Notes: generated from the sequence alone by a model not told the origin. A stretch of 64,000 nt of DNA from an uncultured Pontibacter sp. (GCF_947492645.1 NZ_CANLMZ010000008.1:248001-312000), one strand, 5' to 3'. Shown: positions 41,878-51,230, counted from the stretch's first letter. Numbers and translations: made by a program.

Positions 41878-43491
41878 ATGAAAAAACACCTCATCATCGC
41901 ATTACTTGCTTTAGGTTGTCTAAAAGCAAACGCCCAGGACGATAACTGGACCTGGGGAGGTCCTGTAGACCCATCGCAGGCAGCTTATGATGTAAAGCAT
42001 TACACCCTAAACCTGGCGGTGGATCCTGAAGGCAAGTCAATAGCTGGCTGGGCAGAGGCTACCGTGGCCATAGTATCCCCGATAGACCACATAAAGCTGG
42101 ACCTGATTGACAGGTATAAAGTAAGTGAGGTACGCGTTGATGGTAAAAAAGCCAACTTTACCAGAACCAAAGATGGACTGGATGTACAGCTGAAGAAAAA
42201 GTATGAGCCGGGGCAAAGAGTTAAAGTAAAAGTAAACTATGCCGGTGTCACGCCAGAGGCTGTTCGTCCGCCGTGGCAGGGAGGCTTTACTTTTTCCAAA
42301 GATGCCAATGGGAAGCATTGGGTTGGCCTGTCGTCACAAAACGAAGGAGCCAAAATCTTTATGCCTTGCAAAGACCACCCCTCTGATGAACCCGAAGAAG
42401 GTGTAGACCAGCACATTGCCGTTCCGGCACCTTATAAAGTTGCGGCAAATGGCTTGCTTGTATCAGAGAAAGAAAACAAGGGCCAGATCACCTATCATTG
42501 GAAAACCAATTACAGCATCAACAACTACGGCATCAACTTTACAGTTGGCGATTTTGTACAGTCTAAGCAAAACTATACAACTATAAATGGCAACACGGTG
42601 CCAATGGAAATGTACCTGTTGCGCCAGAACGAAGCTAAACTACCAGAGCTGATGGCGGTGCTGGAGAACAGCGTTAAAACGCAGGAAAAATATTTTGGCG
42701 AATACCCATTCTGGAAAGAGAAAATAGGCATTGTAGAAACGCCCTACCTGGGCATGGAGCACCAGACGATAAACGCTTACGGCAATAACTACAAGTATAC
42801 TAAAGTAGGCGACACTACCCACGATTGGCTACTGTACCACGAACTGGGCCATGAGTGGTGGGGCAACAAAGTGAGTGTAAAAGATTGGGCTGATTTCTGG
42901 ATCCAGGAAGGCCTTTGCACCTACGGCGACTGGCTTTTTGTAGAAGCCCACGGTGGCCATGAAGCTTATCTGAACCATGTAAAACAAATTGGCCGCGGCA
43001 TCCGGAATCAAAAGCCTATCATTGTAAAAGAATACGCCACTTCCGATGAAGCCTACCACGGCGAGATCTATTCCAAAGGCGCATACATCATGCACACGGT
43101 ACGTTACATACTAGGCGATGATACTTTCTTTAAGACAATCAAAGGCTTTATCAGCGATCCTGCTTATACGTATGGCAATCAGGTTAAAACCTTCGACCTT
43201 CAGAACTACATCAACACGAACACCAACCACAATATTACGCCTGTTTTTGATATGTACCTGCGCACAACAAAGGTACCAGAGGTGTTGGTAAAGCAAACCG
43301 GAGACGAGACTTATACTATACAGGTAAGTAACATTAACTTTGCTTTGCCAATGGAAGTAAAGACCGACAAAGGGACACAGCGTATGCAATTGTCATCTGA
43401 GCCGGTAACAGTAACTACCAAGCAGGCACCGGTGGTAGATGAAAATGGCTGGTACCTGAAGAAGGTAACAACAGAGAAAAAAACCAGCTAA
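41878..43491 (+). CDS. Secreted M1 family aminopeptidase
   Basis: 537 aa. Signal peptide 1-19. An N-terminal beta domain (about 30-220) is followed by the zinc protease domain: substrate loop GMEHQ (292-296), zinc site HELGH (H321, E322, H325) with WWGNKV, and the third ligand E344 in WIQEGLCTY. The later catalytic Tyr region (IYSKGAYIMHTVRYIL) is present. It lacks the long C-terminal helical domain of PepN, giving a compact M1 peptidase as in many Bacteroidota. It probably trims peptides in the periplasm. Single gene with a terminator at 43504. Confidence 0.93.
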   Translation: MKKHLIIALLALGCLKANAQDDNWTWGGPVDPSQAAYDVKHYTLNLAVDPEGKSIAGWAEATVAIVSPIDHIKLDLIDRYKVSEVRVDGKKANFTRTKDGLDVQLKKKYEPGQRVKVKVNYAGVTPEAVRPPWQGGFTFSKDANGKHWVGLSSQNEGAKIFMPCKDHPSDEPEEGVDQHIAVPAPYKVAANGLLVSEKENKGQITYHWKTNYSINNYGINFTVGDFVQSKQNYTTINGNTVPMEMYLLRQNEAKLPELMAVLENSVKTQEKYFGEYPFWKEKIGIVETPYLGMEHQTINAYGNNYKYTKVGDTTHDWLLYHELGHEWWGNKVSVKDWADFWIQEGLCTYGDWLFVEAHGGHEAYLNHVKQIGRGIRNQKPIIVKEYATSDEAYHGEIYSKGAYIMHTVRYILGDDTFFKTIKGFISDPAYTYGNQVKTFDLQNYINTNTNHNITPVFDMYLRTTKVPEVLVKQTGDETYTIQVSNINFALPMEVKTDKGTQRMQLSSEPVTVTTKQAPVVDENGWYLKKVTTEKKTS

Positions 43492-43503
43492 GAAGAGCAG
43501 ACT

Positions 43504-43560
43504 TGGCGCCTTTACCCATATTTTAAAATTCTAAAGCATGAGTAAAGGCGCCATTTTTTA
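43504..43560 (+). terminator. Terminator of the M1 peptidase gene
   Basis: 12-bp stem TGGCGCCTTTAC (43504-43515) with GTAAAGGCGCCA (43542-43553), a 26-nt loop, then TTTTTT. Confidence 0.8.
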
Positions 43561-43650
43561 TATGTAATATCTCAGTTTTTTAAGAGCAGAAATACGGATG
43601 CTGCTCCTATAATTCAGTTTGTAACCACATTTATACCTTACCCACAGTAC

Positions 43651-44088
43651 ATGATAACCTCCGTTGCCGCATCTGATTTTGAAGAGCTTGTTCAAGTATG
43701 GGAAGCCTCGGTGCGCGCTACACATCATTTCCTGCCAGAGGAGGATATTTTATACTTTAAGCCGCTTATACTAAATGAGTATTTGCATGCGGTAAACCTG
43801 GCTTGCATACGCGATAAAAGCAACACCATACTTGGTTTTGTAGGCGTAGCAGACGGGAAAGTGGAAATGCTGTTTGTTCACCCTGGTAGCCGTGGCACAG
43901 GAGTAGGCAAAAAACTTCTTACCTATGCTGTTATACAGCTAGATGCTACAAAAGTAGATGTAAACGAACAGAACCTCCAGGCGATGGGATTTTATGAGCA
44001 CATGGGATTCAGAACAACCGGCAGGTCTGAACTAGACGCGTTGGGCAAGCCTTACCCAATTCTGCACATGGAGCTGCGAAAGCAGTAA
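43651..44088 (+). CDS. GNAT family N-acetyltransferase
   Basis: 145 aa, one GNAT domain. The acetyl-CoA loop is VHPGSRGTGVGKKLL (about 75-89, the RxxGxG/A motif). DVNEQNLQAMGFYEHMGF is the usual beta-6/alpha-4 region. The N-terminal half resembles the PhnO/YjaB-like group (DFEELVQVWEASVRATHHFL). The acceptor is unknown. Monocistronic, ending at a bidirectional terminator. Confidence 0.92.
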   Translation: MITSVAASDFEELVQVWEASVRATHHFLPEEDILYFKPLILNEYLHAVNLACIRDKSNTILGFVGVADGKVEMLFVHPGSRGTGVGKKLLTYAVIQLDATKVDVNEQNLQAMGFYEHMGFRTTGRSELDALGKPYPILHMELRKQ

Positions 44089-44139
44089 AGTATAAAAGCA
44101 GCGGCCGCATTATAGCTTGCGGCCGCTGCTCTTATACTT
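44088..44139. terminator. Bidirectional terminator between convergent genes
   Basis: 22-bp arms (44088-44109 and 44118-44139) with one mismatch. The core AGCAGCGGCCGC is flanked by AAGTATAA and TTATACTT. Confidence 0.9.
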
Positions 44140-44163
44140 AAATCATACTTCTTAGCTGGATGT

Positions 44164-45111
44164 TTACTCGTTTAAACTTACTACAACTTTCCCTCTTGTT
44201 TTGTGTGTTTCAACCTGCTGGTGCGCTTTTGGCAAATCCTCAAAAGAAAACACATGAGACACGTGGGCTTTTAAATGGCCATCTCGCATCAGGTCGGCAA
44301 TTTTTTCCATGTCTTCAGCGCTGGAGTGCACCAGGTAATTTTTTGCATCTATATCCCGCTTTCTAGCTTCTTCCTGCACCGCCTCTTTTGCGCCGCCAAG
44401 TATAGATACAATAGTACCGCCATCTTTCATAGCTCCCAGCGATCTGCGGGTGTTCTCCTCCCCCAGCGAGTCCAGCACGATGTCTATGTTCGCCAGCACC
44501 TCCTCCACGTTATACTTGTGATAGTCAATTTGCTCAACGGCACCCAGGTTTCGGATAAATTCGTGATTTTCGGGTGAGGCTGTGCCAATTACCGTTGCCT
44601 GAAAATACCTAGCTATCTGCACCGCAAAATGGCCTACACCACCGGCTGCGGCATGTACTAAAACGCGTTGCCCTGCCTTAATATTGGCCTGATGCACCAG
44701 CACCTGCCAGGCAGTCAGGGCAGCTAACGTAGCTGCGGCCGCTTCGTGGTGCGGTATGTTGGCGGGTTTATGTGCCAGGTGTGACTCAGGGGCCGCCACA
44801 TACGCTGCGTAGGCTCTGCCATGCCCCGGAAAGTTTACCATACCAAACACTTCATCGCCGGGCTTAAACATTTTTACACCTTCGCCTACAGCCTCTACCA
44901 CACCAGAGATATCCCAACCAATTATTACAGGTGGGTTTTCTGCCAGCGAGTTATAAAGGGCTTTGCCTTCACGGGTTTTGGTATCAACGGGGTTTATACT
45001 GATGGCTTTTACCTTCACCAGCACTTCGCCTGCTTTGGCTGTGGGCTTATCCAGTTCCTGCAACTGCAGCCTGGTTGTATCTCCGGGATCGCTTACTACA
45101 AATGCTTTCAT
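44164..45111 (-). CDS. Zinc-independent quinone oxidoreductase-like MDR protein
   Basis: 315 aa medium-chain dehydrogenase/reductase. The N-terminal GroES-like domain (GEVLVKVKAISINPVDTKTREG) lacks the Cys/His zinc ligands. The NADPH fold has VLVHAAAGGVGHFAVQIARY (about 149-168). This is the QOR/enoyl reductase branch, which reduces quinones or unsaturated aldehydes and ketones with NADPH. The family is often called NADP-dependent oxidoreductase. It is a stand-alone minus-strand gene, probably for detoxification. Confidence 0.92.
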   Translation of the reverse strand: MKAFVVSDPGDTTRLQLQELDKPTAKAGEVLVKVKAISINPVDTKTREGKALYNSLAENPPVIIGWDISGVVEAVGEGVKMFKPGDEVFGMVNFPGHGRAYAAYVAAPESHLAHKPANIPHHEAAAATLAALTAWQVLVHQANIKAGQRVLVHAAAGGVGHFAVQIARYFQATVIGTASPENHEFIRNLGAVEQIDYHKYNVEEVLANIDIVLDSLGEENTRRSLGAMKDGGTIVSILGGAKEAVQEEARKRDIDAKNYLVHSSAEDMEKIADLMRDGHLKAHVSHVFSFEDLPKAHQQVETHKTRGKVVVSLNE

Positions 45112-45292
45112 ACTTATTGTGCTATTTTGCTATACATCCATTAAGAACCGCAACACACGCAAAAGGTTATAGATTGGCGCTAATAAGTAACAGGCACTTA
45201 TACTTCATCTAAACACAGGGTATAATTTCTTTTTCATCTGCCCAAATTTTACCGACCTTTGCACCATCACCACAGAATAAAATTAAACGCAG

Positions 45293-46087
45293 ATGGATTT
45301 AAAATTCTTCAAAAAACTAGTGCTGATTGGTTTAATGGTATACCTACCGTCGCAGGCAATGGCCTGGGGCATGTTGGGGCACCGCATTGTAGGCGAAATT
45401 GCAGACAGACACCTGAGCAAAAAAGCGCGCAAGAACATACAGCAGATCCTTGGCAACGAAACAGTAGCAATGGCCAGCAACTGGGCCGACTTTATAAAAT
45501 CTGATCCGGCATACGATTACCTTGGTTCGTGGCACTACATTAATGTGAAGCCGGGTGTTACGCTAGACCAGTTTTCGAGCAGCATCATGCAGGATACCTC
45601 TACCAACATCCACACGAAGCTGAACATGATGGTAGCAGAACTTAAGAAAAAAGACCTGCCGCAGGCTAAAAAAGAAATGTACCTGCGCCTGGTCATTCAT
45701 ATGGTTGGCGACATACACCAGCCCATGCACGCCGGCCGCCCAGAAGATTTAGGCGGTAACAGGGTAAGACTTACCTGGTTTAACACCCCTACTAACCTGC
45801 ACCGTGTTTGGGACGAGCAGCTTATTGAGTACCAGCAACTAAGCTACACCGAATACGCTACCGTACTTAACCACGTAAGCAAAAACCAGCGCAACACCTG
45901 GCAGCAAGCCCCGGTGAGCACCTGGATCTACGAATCGTACCAGATTGCTGACAAACTGTACGAAGGCGTTAAACCGGAGGACAAGCTAAGCTATCGTTAT
46001 AACTTTGATCACGTTAATACACTAAACGATCAGCTTTTGAAGGGTGGCGTTCGCCTGGCTGGCCTGCTTAACGAGATCTTCGGATAA
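45293..46087 (+). CDS. S1/P1 nuclease family protein
   Basis: 264 aa. The signal peptide ends before W25 (QAMAWGMLGHRIVGEIA), so the mature N-terminus starts with Trp, which in this family coordinates zinc through its main chain. Other trinuclear zinc ligands are H31, then D and H in NWADFIKSD and WHYINV, and HMVGDIHQPMHAG. It is a secreted single-strand nuclease with nucleotidase activity, probably for nutrient phosphate or nucleotide scavenging. It is divergent from the oxidoreductase and has its own terminator. Confidence 0.93.
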   Translation: MDLKFFKKLVLIGLMVYLPSQAMAWGMLGHRIVGEIADRHLSKKARKNIQQILGNETVAMASNWADFIKSDPAYDYLGSWHYINVKPGVTLDQFSSSIMQDTSTNIHTKLNMMVAELKKKDLPQAKKEMYLRLVIHMVGDIHQPMHAGRPEDLGGNRVRLTWFNTPTNLHRVWDEQLIEYQQLSYTEYATVLNHVSKNQRNTWQQAPVSTWIYESYQIADKLYEGVKPEDKLSYRYNFDHVNTLNDQLLKGGVRLAGLLNEIFG

Positions 46088-46104
46088 GGCTATACTATAA
46101 ACAC

Positions 46105-46149
46105 AAAATCCCCGGCAAAGTATAAGAGCCATACTTTGCCGGGGATTTT
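46105..46149. terminator. Terminator, 19-bp perfect stem
   Basis: Arms 46105-46123 (AAAATCCCCGGCAAAGTAT) and 46131-46149, followed by T on the plus strand. AAGTATA and ATACTT sit at the loop end of the stem. Confidence 0.9.
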
Positions 46150-46274
46150 TGTTTCGGCTGCATGTAAGGCACATAGTCTGAAGTTGCAGAAATCTTGTCT
46201 CGTTACCCTGCTCCATTTTCTATTTTCTTCTTTATATTCGTAGTTCATACTAAGAGCACAAGCCCGAAACAAAC

Positions 46275-47405
46275 ATGTACTTAAGCCTTTTCGATATCAT
46301 TATTCTGTTTGGTGCTTTGCAGGGGCTTATACTTGGGTTGGTACTGTTGTTTTCGAAACCAGAAGAACGTATTTCGGGCAAGAAAAACTACTTGGCGCTG
46401 CTGGTGCTCATACTTGTTTACAACGGCCTCGAGACTTTTAGCTGGAGCTCCGACAGTACTACCTTCAACTACTTTTTCAGCCTTTTCCCGAACGTGCTTA
46501 TTTTTGGGTTAGGGCCCTGTTTATACTTGTACATCCGGTCTTTTACGCAACCAAAAAGTCCCCCCCGAAGCACTCTTATAAAGCATTTTGGCATAGTAGG
46601 CTTCCAGTTTGCGTTGCGCCTGTTTATACTTCTGATTGCCACCCTTAACCAACGGGGCACAGTACTGGGCCTCTGGAGCGCTGACCTAGATATACTGCAC
46701 AACGCTGTTTCGGATAACCTTGCTGTAGTGGCTTTTTTGTTTTACCTGGTGCTTACAGGCAGGGAGATATGGTTGCAGTATAAAAACCCAGAGGCGCAAG
46801 CGCCTAAAAAATGGCTTCTCACCCTTTACCTGTTCACTTTGCTGTGGGGTATTGCCTGGGCCATCACAACCATCTATCCTGTCATTTTTAAAGCAAACAA
46901 AAATAGTTACTACTACCCTATCGAGGTACTGCAGGTGCTGTTTATTTATTGGCTGGGCTTAACGGGATTTTATCGCATTAAAGTGGTGCAGGTGGAGGCG
47001 CAGAAAAAGTCTAATCTATACTTTGATGGCATTGACCCGGAAACCGTTGAAAAGTGTGTAAATGCCCTTACCAAAGCCATGGAGACCGATAAGCTATACT
47101 TAGACCCTGAACTGACAGTAAGCAAGCTGGCCGACCATATCAACATAAGTGCTAAAACAATTTCGGCGGTACTAAACCAGCAGTTGCAAAAGGGCTTCAG
47201 CGAGTTTGTGAATGATTACAGAGTAGCCGAAGTGAAGCGCCGGTTGGAGCGCCAGGATAACAAAACCATGACCATTGCCGGCATTGCCCTGGATTCGGGA
47301 TTTAACTCTATGGCCACTTTCCAGCGCGTGTTCAAAACATCTGAAAGTATGACGCCTAAAGAATATGTGGCCCTGGTATCGGAGCGCAGGTCGCAGCAGG
47401 CGTAA
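46275..47405 (+). CDS. Membrane-anchored AraC family regulator
   Basis: 376 aa. The N-terminal half has about seven hydrophobic helices (IIILFGALQGLILGLVLLF; FLFYLVLTGREIWLQY; LYLFTLLWGIAWAIT). The last 105 residues are an AraC double helix-turn-helix (VSKLADHINISAKTISAVL; IAGIALDSGFNSMATFQRVF). This architecture suggests a membrane sensor that regulates without a phosphorelay. Signal and targets are unknown; divergent or adjacent genes (S1/P1 nuclease, SRPBCC) are possible targets only. Confidence 0.9.
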   Translation: MYLSLFDIIILFGALQGLILGLVLLFSKPEERISGKKNYLALLVLILVYNGLETFSWSSDSTTFNYFFSLFPNVLIFGLGPCLYLYIRSFTQPKSPPRSTLIKHFGIVGFQFALRLFILLIATLNQRGTVLGLWSADLDILHNAVSDNLAVVAFLFYLVLTGREIWLQYKNPEAQAPKKWLLTLYLFTLLWGIAWAITTIYPVIFKANKNSYYYPIEVLQVLFIYWLGLTGFYRIKVVQVEAQKKSNLYFDGIDPETVEKCVNALTKAMETDKLYLDPELTVSKLADHINISAKTISAVLNQQLQKGFSEFVNDYRVAEVKRRLERQDNKTMTIAGIALDSGFNSMATFQRVFKTSESMTPKEYVALVSERRSQQA

Positions 47406-47512
47406 TTCCCTTTTCTCTAAAATCTGGTCGAGGCTATACTTTTTGCAGTCTTTCGTATTACTACAGCCGTATCTTTTCTAACTTGCCAACAATTACAAAA
47501 CAGCGCATCCGC

Positions 47513-47893
47513 ATGAAAGATTATAAGAAATACTACATCATTCCGGCATCACCTGAAGAAGTATATGTGGCCCTAACAAAAGCAATTACTATACAACTAT
47601 GGTCCGGCGAAAACGCTGTCATGTCTACGGAGCCGGGCTCGGAGTTTGAACTGTTTGAGGGCAGCATTGTGGGCAAAAACCTGGAGTTTGAAGAGAATAA
47701 AAAGATTGTGCAGCAATGGTACTTCGGCGAGCAGGAAGAACCATCTATCGTGACAATTAAACTGCACCCGCACAAGTATGGCACTTCGGCAGAGCTAAGG
47801 CACACCAATATTCCGGATCAGGATTTTGATGACATTACCGAAGGTTGGAATGAGGCATACTTTGGTGCGCTTATAGAGTTTTACGAAGATTAA
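47513..47893 (+). CDS. SRPBCC/AHSA1-like small domain protein
   Basis: 126 aa from ATG 47513; the upstream extension to 47483 starts at a non-ATG codon. The opening YYIIPASPEEVYVALT and the middle VQQWYFGEQEEPSIVTIKL, then DDITEGWNEAYFGALIEFYED, match the AHSA1/START-like group of SRPBCC folds. These bind hydrophobic ligands or help Hsp90. The target is unknown. It follows the AraC gene by about 107 nt, possibly on the same transcript. Confidence 0.88.
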   Translation: MKDYKKYYIIPASPEEVYVALTKAITIQLWSGENAVMSTEPGSEFELFEGSIVGKNLEFEENKKIVQQWYFGEQEEPSIVTIKLHPHKYGTSAELRHTNIPDQDFDDITEGWNEAYFGALIEFYED

Positions 47894-47980
47894 TTGCCTC
47901 TAATTTTGCGGCTACGCTAAAAGGCACCGATTAGCATGATGCACAAATGCTGGTTTTTAAAGAATCAACTGAACCATTTC

Positions 47981-48004
47981 AGGGACAGGTTGCGACCTGT
48001 CCCT
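47981..48004. repeat. Near-perfect palindrome, copy 2
   Basis: AGGGACAGGTTGCGACCTGTCCCT (split as AGGGACAGGTTG and CGACCTGTCCCT) is a 24-bp palindrome with one mismatched pair. It matches 37041-37060. It lies between the convergent SRPBCC and YdcF genes. Confidence 0.65.
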
Positions 48005-48140
48005 GATCATGCACCAGCTAAGTTTTTGGGTTTGTTAAAATAAAAAAGGCCAAATATAGTACCGCTAGAAACTATCTCAAACAGGGGTCACAAAGCGTGT
48101 AGGTTACTAACTATCAAGACTCTAACTCAAGCCTTGCCTG

Positions 48141-48764
48141 CTAAAGCTTTCCGGTGTCTCTCCTGTTCAGGTAATCCAGCACCTCTTCTACTTTAGCCAG
48201 GTCGCCCATATTGCCATACTTGTGGATGCGCTCCATTTCGCCGGCTATCAGTTCGGCGCGCGTCCCTGTTACCTTCCCCTGCGAGTGCACCACCTCTTCG
48301 CACCACGACAAATTTCTGCCGGGGTAACTGTATACTTTTAGCTTTGGGTAATGCTCCTCTACAGCGGTTACAGCCGTCATAAAAGCGCGTGGCTGCTGAA
48401 ACGGCGATGCTATCACGATCAGGTGCTGGTATCCGATTGCTTTGGCATGTTTGATGGCATTTTGTGCCTCTATGCGTGTGTTCAGGCTGGTTGTACCTGT
48501 AGCTACAGGAACCGGTTCGATCTCCTCCGGCTTTACTCCCAGCTTTTGCAGTTCCTGCTGCCACCCTTCGAAGCCTGGGTAACCGCTCAAAGGCTCTGTA
48601 TCCAGAAACATCACTTTTTTAGCCAGCTTGTTACTTAGCAAGTATACTGCGGATGCAAAAACCGATTGCTGGTTATCCTCTGTCTGGCCGAACAGGAAAA
48701 CGGCATCAGCGGGTGCCGGCGGCAACGTGTCGCAAAGGCTACGGATAATTAGTTCTTCTAGCAT
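48141..48764 (-). CDS. YdcF/DUF218 family protein
   Basis: 207 aa from ATG at 48762-48764 (MLEELIIRSL). The frame extends to 48911, but the extra residues overlap the next locus and look like noise. The DUF218 Rossmann-like fold shows in DAVFLFGQTEDNQQSV, SLNTRIEAQNAIKHAKAIGY and HLIVIASPFQQPRAFM. Relatives such as SanA and ElyC act in envelope metabolism, while E. coli YdcF binds SAM; the role here is unknown. No membrane helix is present, unlike ElyC. Confidence 0.8.
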   Translation of the reverse strand: MLEELIIRSLCDTLPPAPADAVFLFGQTEDNQQSVFASAVYLLSNKLAKKVMFLDTEPLSGYPGFEGWQQELQKLGVKPEEIEPVPVATGTTSLNTRIEAQNAIKHAKAIGYQHLIVIASPFQQPRAFMTAVTAVEEHYPKLKVYSYPGRNLSWCEEVVHSQGKVTGTRAELIAGEMERIHKYGNMGDLAKVEEVLDYLNRRDTGKL

Positions 48765-48867
48765 AGGTGGAATATACGGAGCAATGGCTGTTTGGTAACT
48801 TGCATTAAAGTATAAAATGATTTCTGGAGGAAGTGGTAACTTGCAACGATATCTCAGTAACACCAGC

Positions 48868-49287
48868 ATGAATAGATTTATACTTTCTGCCATACTTATA
48901 CTTGTAACCATGACCGCTTACAGCCAACAGCACACAGACAACGAGGCGCTGTTAGCGCCGGTAAAACAGCAACTGGAAGCCTACAACAACCGTGACATCT
49001 AAAGATTTGCCAGCGCCTTTAGTGAGGATGTAAAAGTATACCGCCAGCCGGGTGTGCTTACCTACCAGGGCCGCGATGAACTCAGGAAACGTTACGGAGC
49101 CATGTTTGCCGCCACCCCCGATCTGCATTGCGAAATAGTGAACCGCATTGTTGCCGGCGATGTAGTGATAGACCAGGAGAAAGTGCAGCGCACCAAAGGG
49201 CAACCCCGCACCGATGCCATTGCCGTTTACCGTATAAAAAACGGTTTGATTGTAGAGGTAACGTTTATTCCGCCTGTCAGTAACTGA
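48868..49287 (+). pseudogene. NTF2-like/SnoaL-type gene with in-frame stop
   Basis: From ATG 48868 the frame encodes a signal peptide (MNRFILSAILILVTMTAYSQ) and the start of an NTF2-like domain (VKQQLEAYNNRDI), then TAA at 49000-49002. The same frame continues without shift (RFASAFSEDVKVYRQPGV) to TGA at 49285, completing the family fold ([40 protein letters not shown]). Homologs normally read straight through this point, so a single GAA/CAA/AAA to TAA change is the simplest explanation. It is either a fresh pseudogene, a sequencing error, or read through. Confidence 0.8.
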
Positions 49288-49319
49288 GCCGGACCGTATA
49301 AATTGTAGTTCCTACTTTA

Positions 49320-49327
49320 TACCTTTG
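49320..49327 (+). promoter_or_regulatory. Candidate -7 element for the VF530 gene
   Basis: TACCTTTG fits TAnnTTTG, 6 nt before ATG 49334. If used, the transcript would be leaderless or nearly so. No well-spaced -33 box. Confidence 0.3.
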
Positions 49328-49333
49328 TACCCT

Positions 49334-49558
49334 ATGGCAGAAGAACAGAAAAACAACCCGCTGCACGGTAAAACGCTGCAAATGATCCTGGAGCACCTCG
49401 TAACTTATTATGGCTGGGAACAACTGAGCACAAAGATCAATATCAATTGCTTCAAGAATAACCCAAGTATAAAATCCAGCCTGGCCTTTCTGCGCAAAAC
49501 CCCATGGGCCCGTGAGAAGGTGGAGAGTTTATACTTGTATACTTTGCGTAGAGGATAA
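49334..49558 (+). CDS. VF530 (DUF2132) family small protein
   Basis: 74 aa from ATG 49334. The whole protein is the VF530 domain: [49 protein letters not shown] and a C-terminal YLYTLRR. The fold resembles a SAP-like helical domain that may bind DNA. Function is unknown. It follows the broken NTF2-like gene by 46 nt. The 513 nt after it (49559-50071) hold no gene; the only note is a GC-rich stretch near 49632-49656 that recalls the MITE ends. Confidence 0.9.
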   Translation: MAEEQKNNPLHGKTLQMILEHLVTYYGWEQLSTKININCFKNNPSIKSSLAFLRKTPWAREKVESLYLYTLRRG

Positions 49559-50071
49559 CAAGAGTTTGTTTCCTTAGTGCCGGGTTCCTCCCTGCTCATA
49601 CTTACAAGCCCAATCAATAATATCATAAATTTCCCTCCCGGGGGGTAGAGGGGGTTCCTACTGCTGCTTGTGTACCATACGCCAAAGCTCAATAGTTTGA
49701 CCTACATTTGATTAATCACGCTTTACCATCGAAATGCTGCAATCTAACACCTAACCTTTCCAGCGTTTGTTGCCTTTGTAGACCTTCCTCATAGCTGTAG
49801 TTGTGGCTGTTGGCGATGATTTCTTCTCGCTGCAATGCAGTCCGCAGCTAGAGGAGATGGTGCACTTTTCTGGTAAGGTCACCAAGAGACATACTTCACA
49901 AACTACTGTTTAACATAATTATTACACTACAAACAACTTAACCTGATTCCCTGCTGCTTTTAGTAGTAGTTTTTTTTTCTTCAACATGCTCAAAAGCCTG
50001 CTGAGTTATTAGTATGAAAGTAAACCCTAAAGTATAAATTGGCTATATTTATACTTTAGCGAACTATAACT

Positions 50072-51175
50072 ATGAAAAAAATCTACCTCAGCATGCTACT
50101 GGCATTGCTCTTTGCTTTAGATGCAGCAGCACAAACCACAGCTACCCTACAAAAGCAACTCTCTCAGCATTTTAACAACAAAGCCTATCCGGGCATTTTG
50201 ATTGGCCACTCTAAAGGCAAAGTCAACCTTGCTCAGGCACTCGGCCATACCAGCCCCTCACGTAAGCAGTTCCTGCAGCCCAGTAGTTTGATGATGGGCG
50301 GCAGCACCGGTAAAATTGTAGTGGCAGCGGCAGCGCTTAAGCTGGTGCAGGAAAAAAAGCTGGAACTAGATGCCCCCATCAGCAACTACCTGAAAGGCGA
50401 ATGGGCCACCGCCATTCCTAATTATACTTGCCTTACTGTTCGGCAGCTCATGCAGCACCGCACCGGCCTTGCCCGCTATATTTTCACAAATTTTAAAGAA
50501 GACGTAAAGCAGCACCCCGACAAAGTATGGCAACCGCTGGAGCAGGTAAAGTATATTTCGGCTGTTGCTCCTAAGTTTGAGTGCGGCGAGGACTTTGCAT
50601 ATTCTGATACCAACTATCTTATACTTGGCGCTATTATAGAACAGGTTTCTGGACAGGATTTTTATACGTATGCCGAAGAAAATATCCTGAAGCCAAACCA
50701 CATTAAAATGTTTGTTCCTACCAACAAGCGTATTATCCCGGGCTTAGTAAATGGCTTTGCCGGCGAAAACGATCCGCTTGGTTTTAACGGCCCCGCGCTG
50801 GATGCAATAGGAAAATCAAGGTACAACATGCAGTTTGAGTGGACCGGCGGCGGCTATGCCTTTACACCCTCGATGATGGCAAAACTGATGGTCGCCATTT
50901 TTGATGGTAAGGTTTTCGGTACAGCATTGTTAGCGGAGTATACAGCCACACTACCTGCACCGGAAGTCAGAGCAGAGTACGGGCTGGGGATTATGAAGTA
51001 TAACCTGAACGGGAAAACACTTTATGGCCACAGCGGCTTCTTTCCGGGTTATTTAACCCAGGTATACTACGACCCGGAAACGAAAGAGGCCTTTGTGTTT
51101 CAGATAAACACAACCGAAACCGCTGGGGTGCAGGATCTTTACAAAAGTATAAATGCCTTTTTCTCACAGCGTTAA
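50072..51175 (+). CDS. Secreted beta-lactamase-family serine hydrolase
   Basis: 367 aa. Signal peptide 1-20 (ending DAAAQ). Motifs: STGK (S78, K81), YSDTNY in the YxN position with Asp for Asn in the third place, and GHSG for KTG. It is a class C-like DD-peptidase/esterase fold in the periplasm. The changed YxN makes classic beta-lactamase activity doubtful. It is related in fold, not closely in sequence, to the cytoplasmic hydrolase at 27 kb. Single gene with a terminator at 51192. Confidence 0.88.
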   Translation: MKKIYLSMLLALLFALDAAAQTTATLQKQLSQHFNNKAYPGILIGHSKGKVNLAQALGHTSPSRKQFLQPSSLMMGGSTGKIVVAAAALKLVQEKKLELDAPISNYLKGEWATAIPNYTCLTVRQLMQHRTGLARYIFTNFKEDVKQHPDKVWQPLEQVKYISAVAPKFECGEDFAYSDTNYLILGAIIEQVSGQDFYTYAEENILKPNHIKMFVPTNKRIIPGLVNGFAGENDPLGFNGPALDAIGKSRYNMQFEWTGGGYAFTPSMMAKLMVAIFDGKVFGTALLAEYTATLPAPEVRAEYGLGIMKYNLNGKTLYGHSGFFPGYLTQVYYDPETKEAFVFQINTTETAGVQDLYKSINAFFSQR

Positions 51176-51191
51176 TAAAATTTTACCTACA

Positions 51192-51230
51192 AAAAAGCCC
51201 CAAGTATGGCAAACATACCTGGGGCTTTTT
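51192..51230. terminator. Terminator of the serine hydrolase gene
   Basis: 11-bp stem AAAAAGCCCCA (51192-51202) with TGGGGCTTTTT (51220-51230), lengthened by GTAT/ATAC inside. Usable from both sides. Confidence 0.85.
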
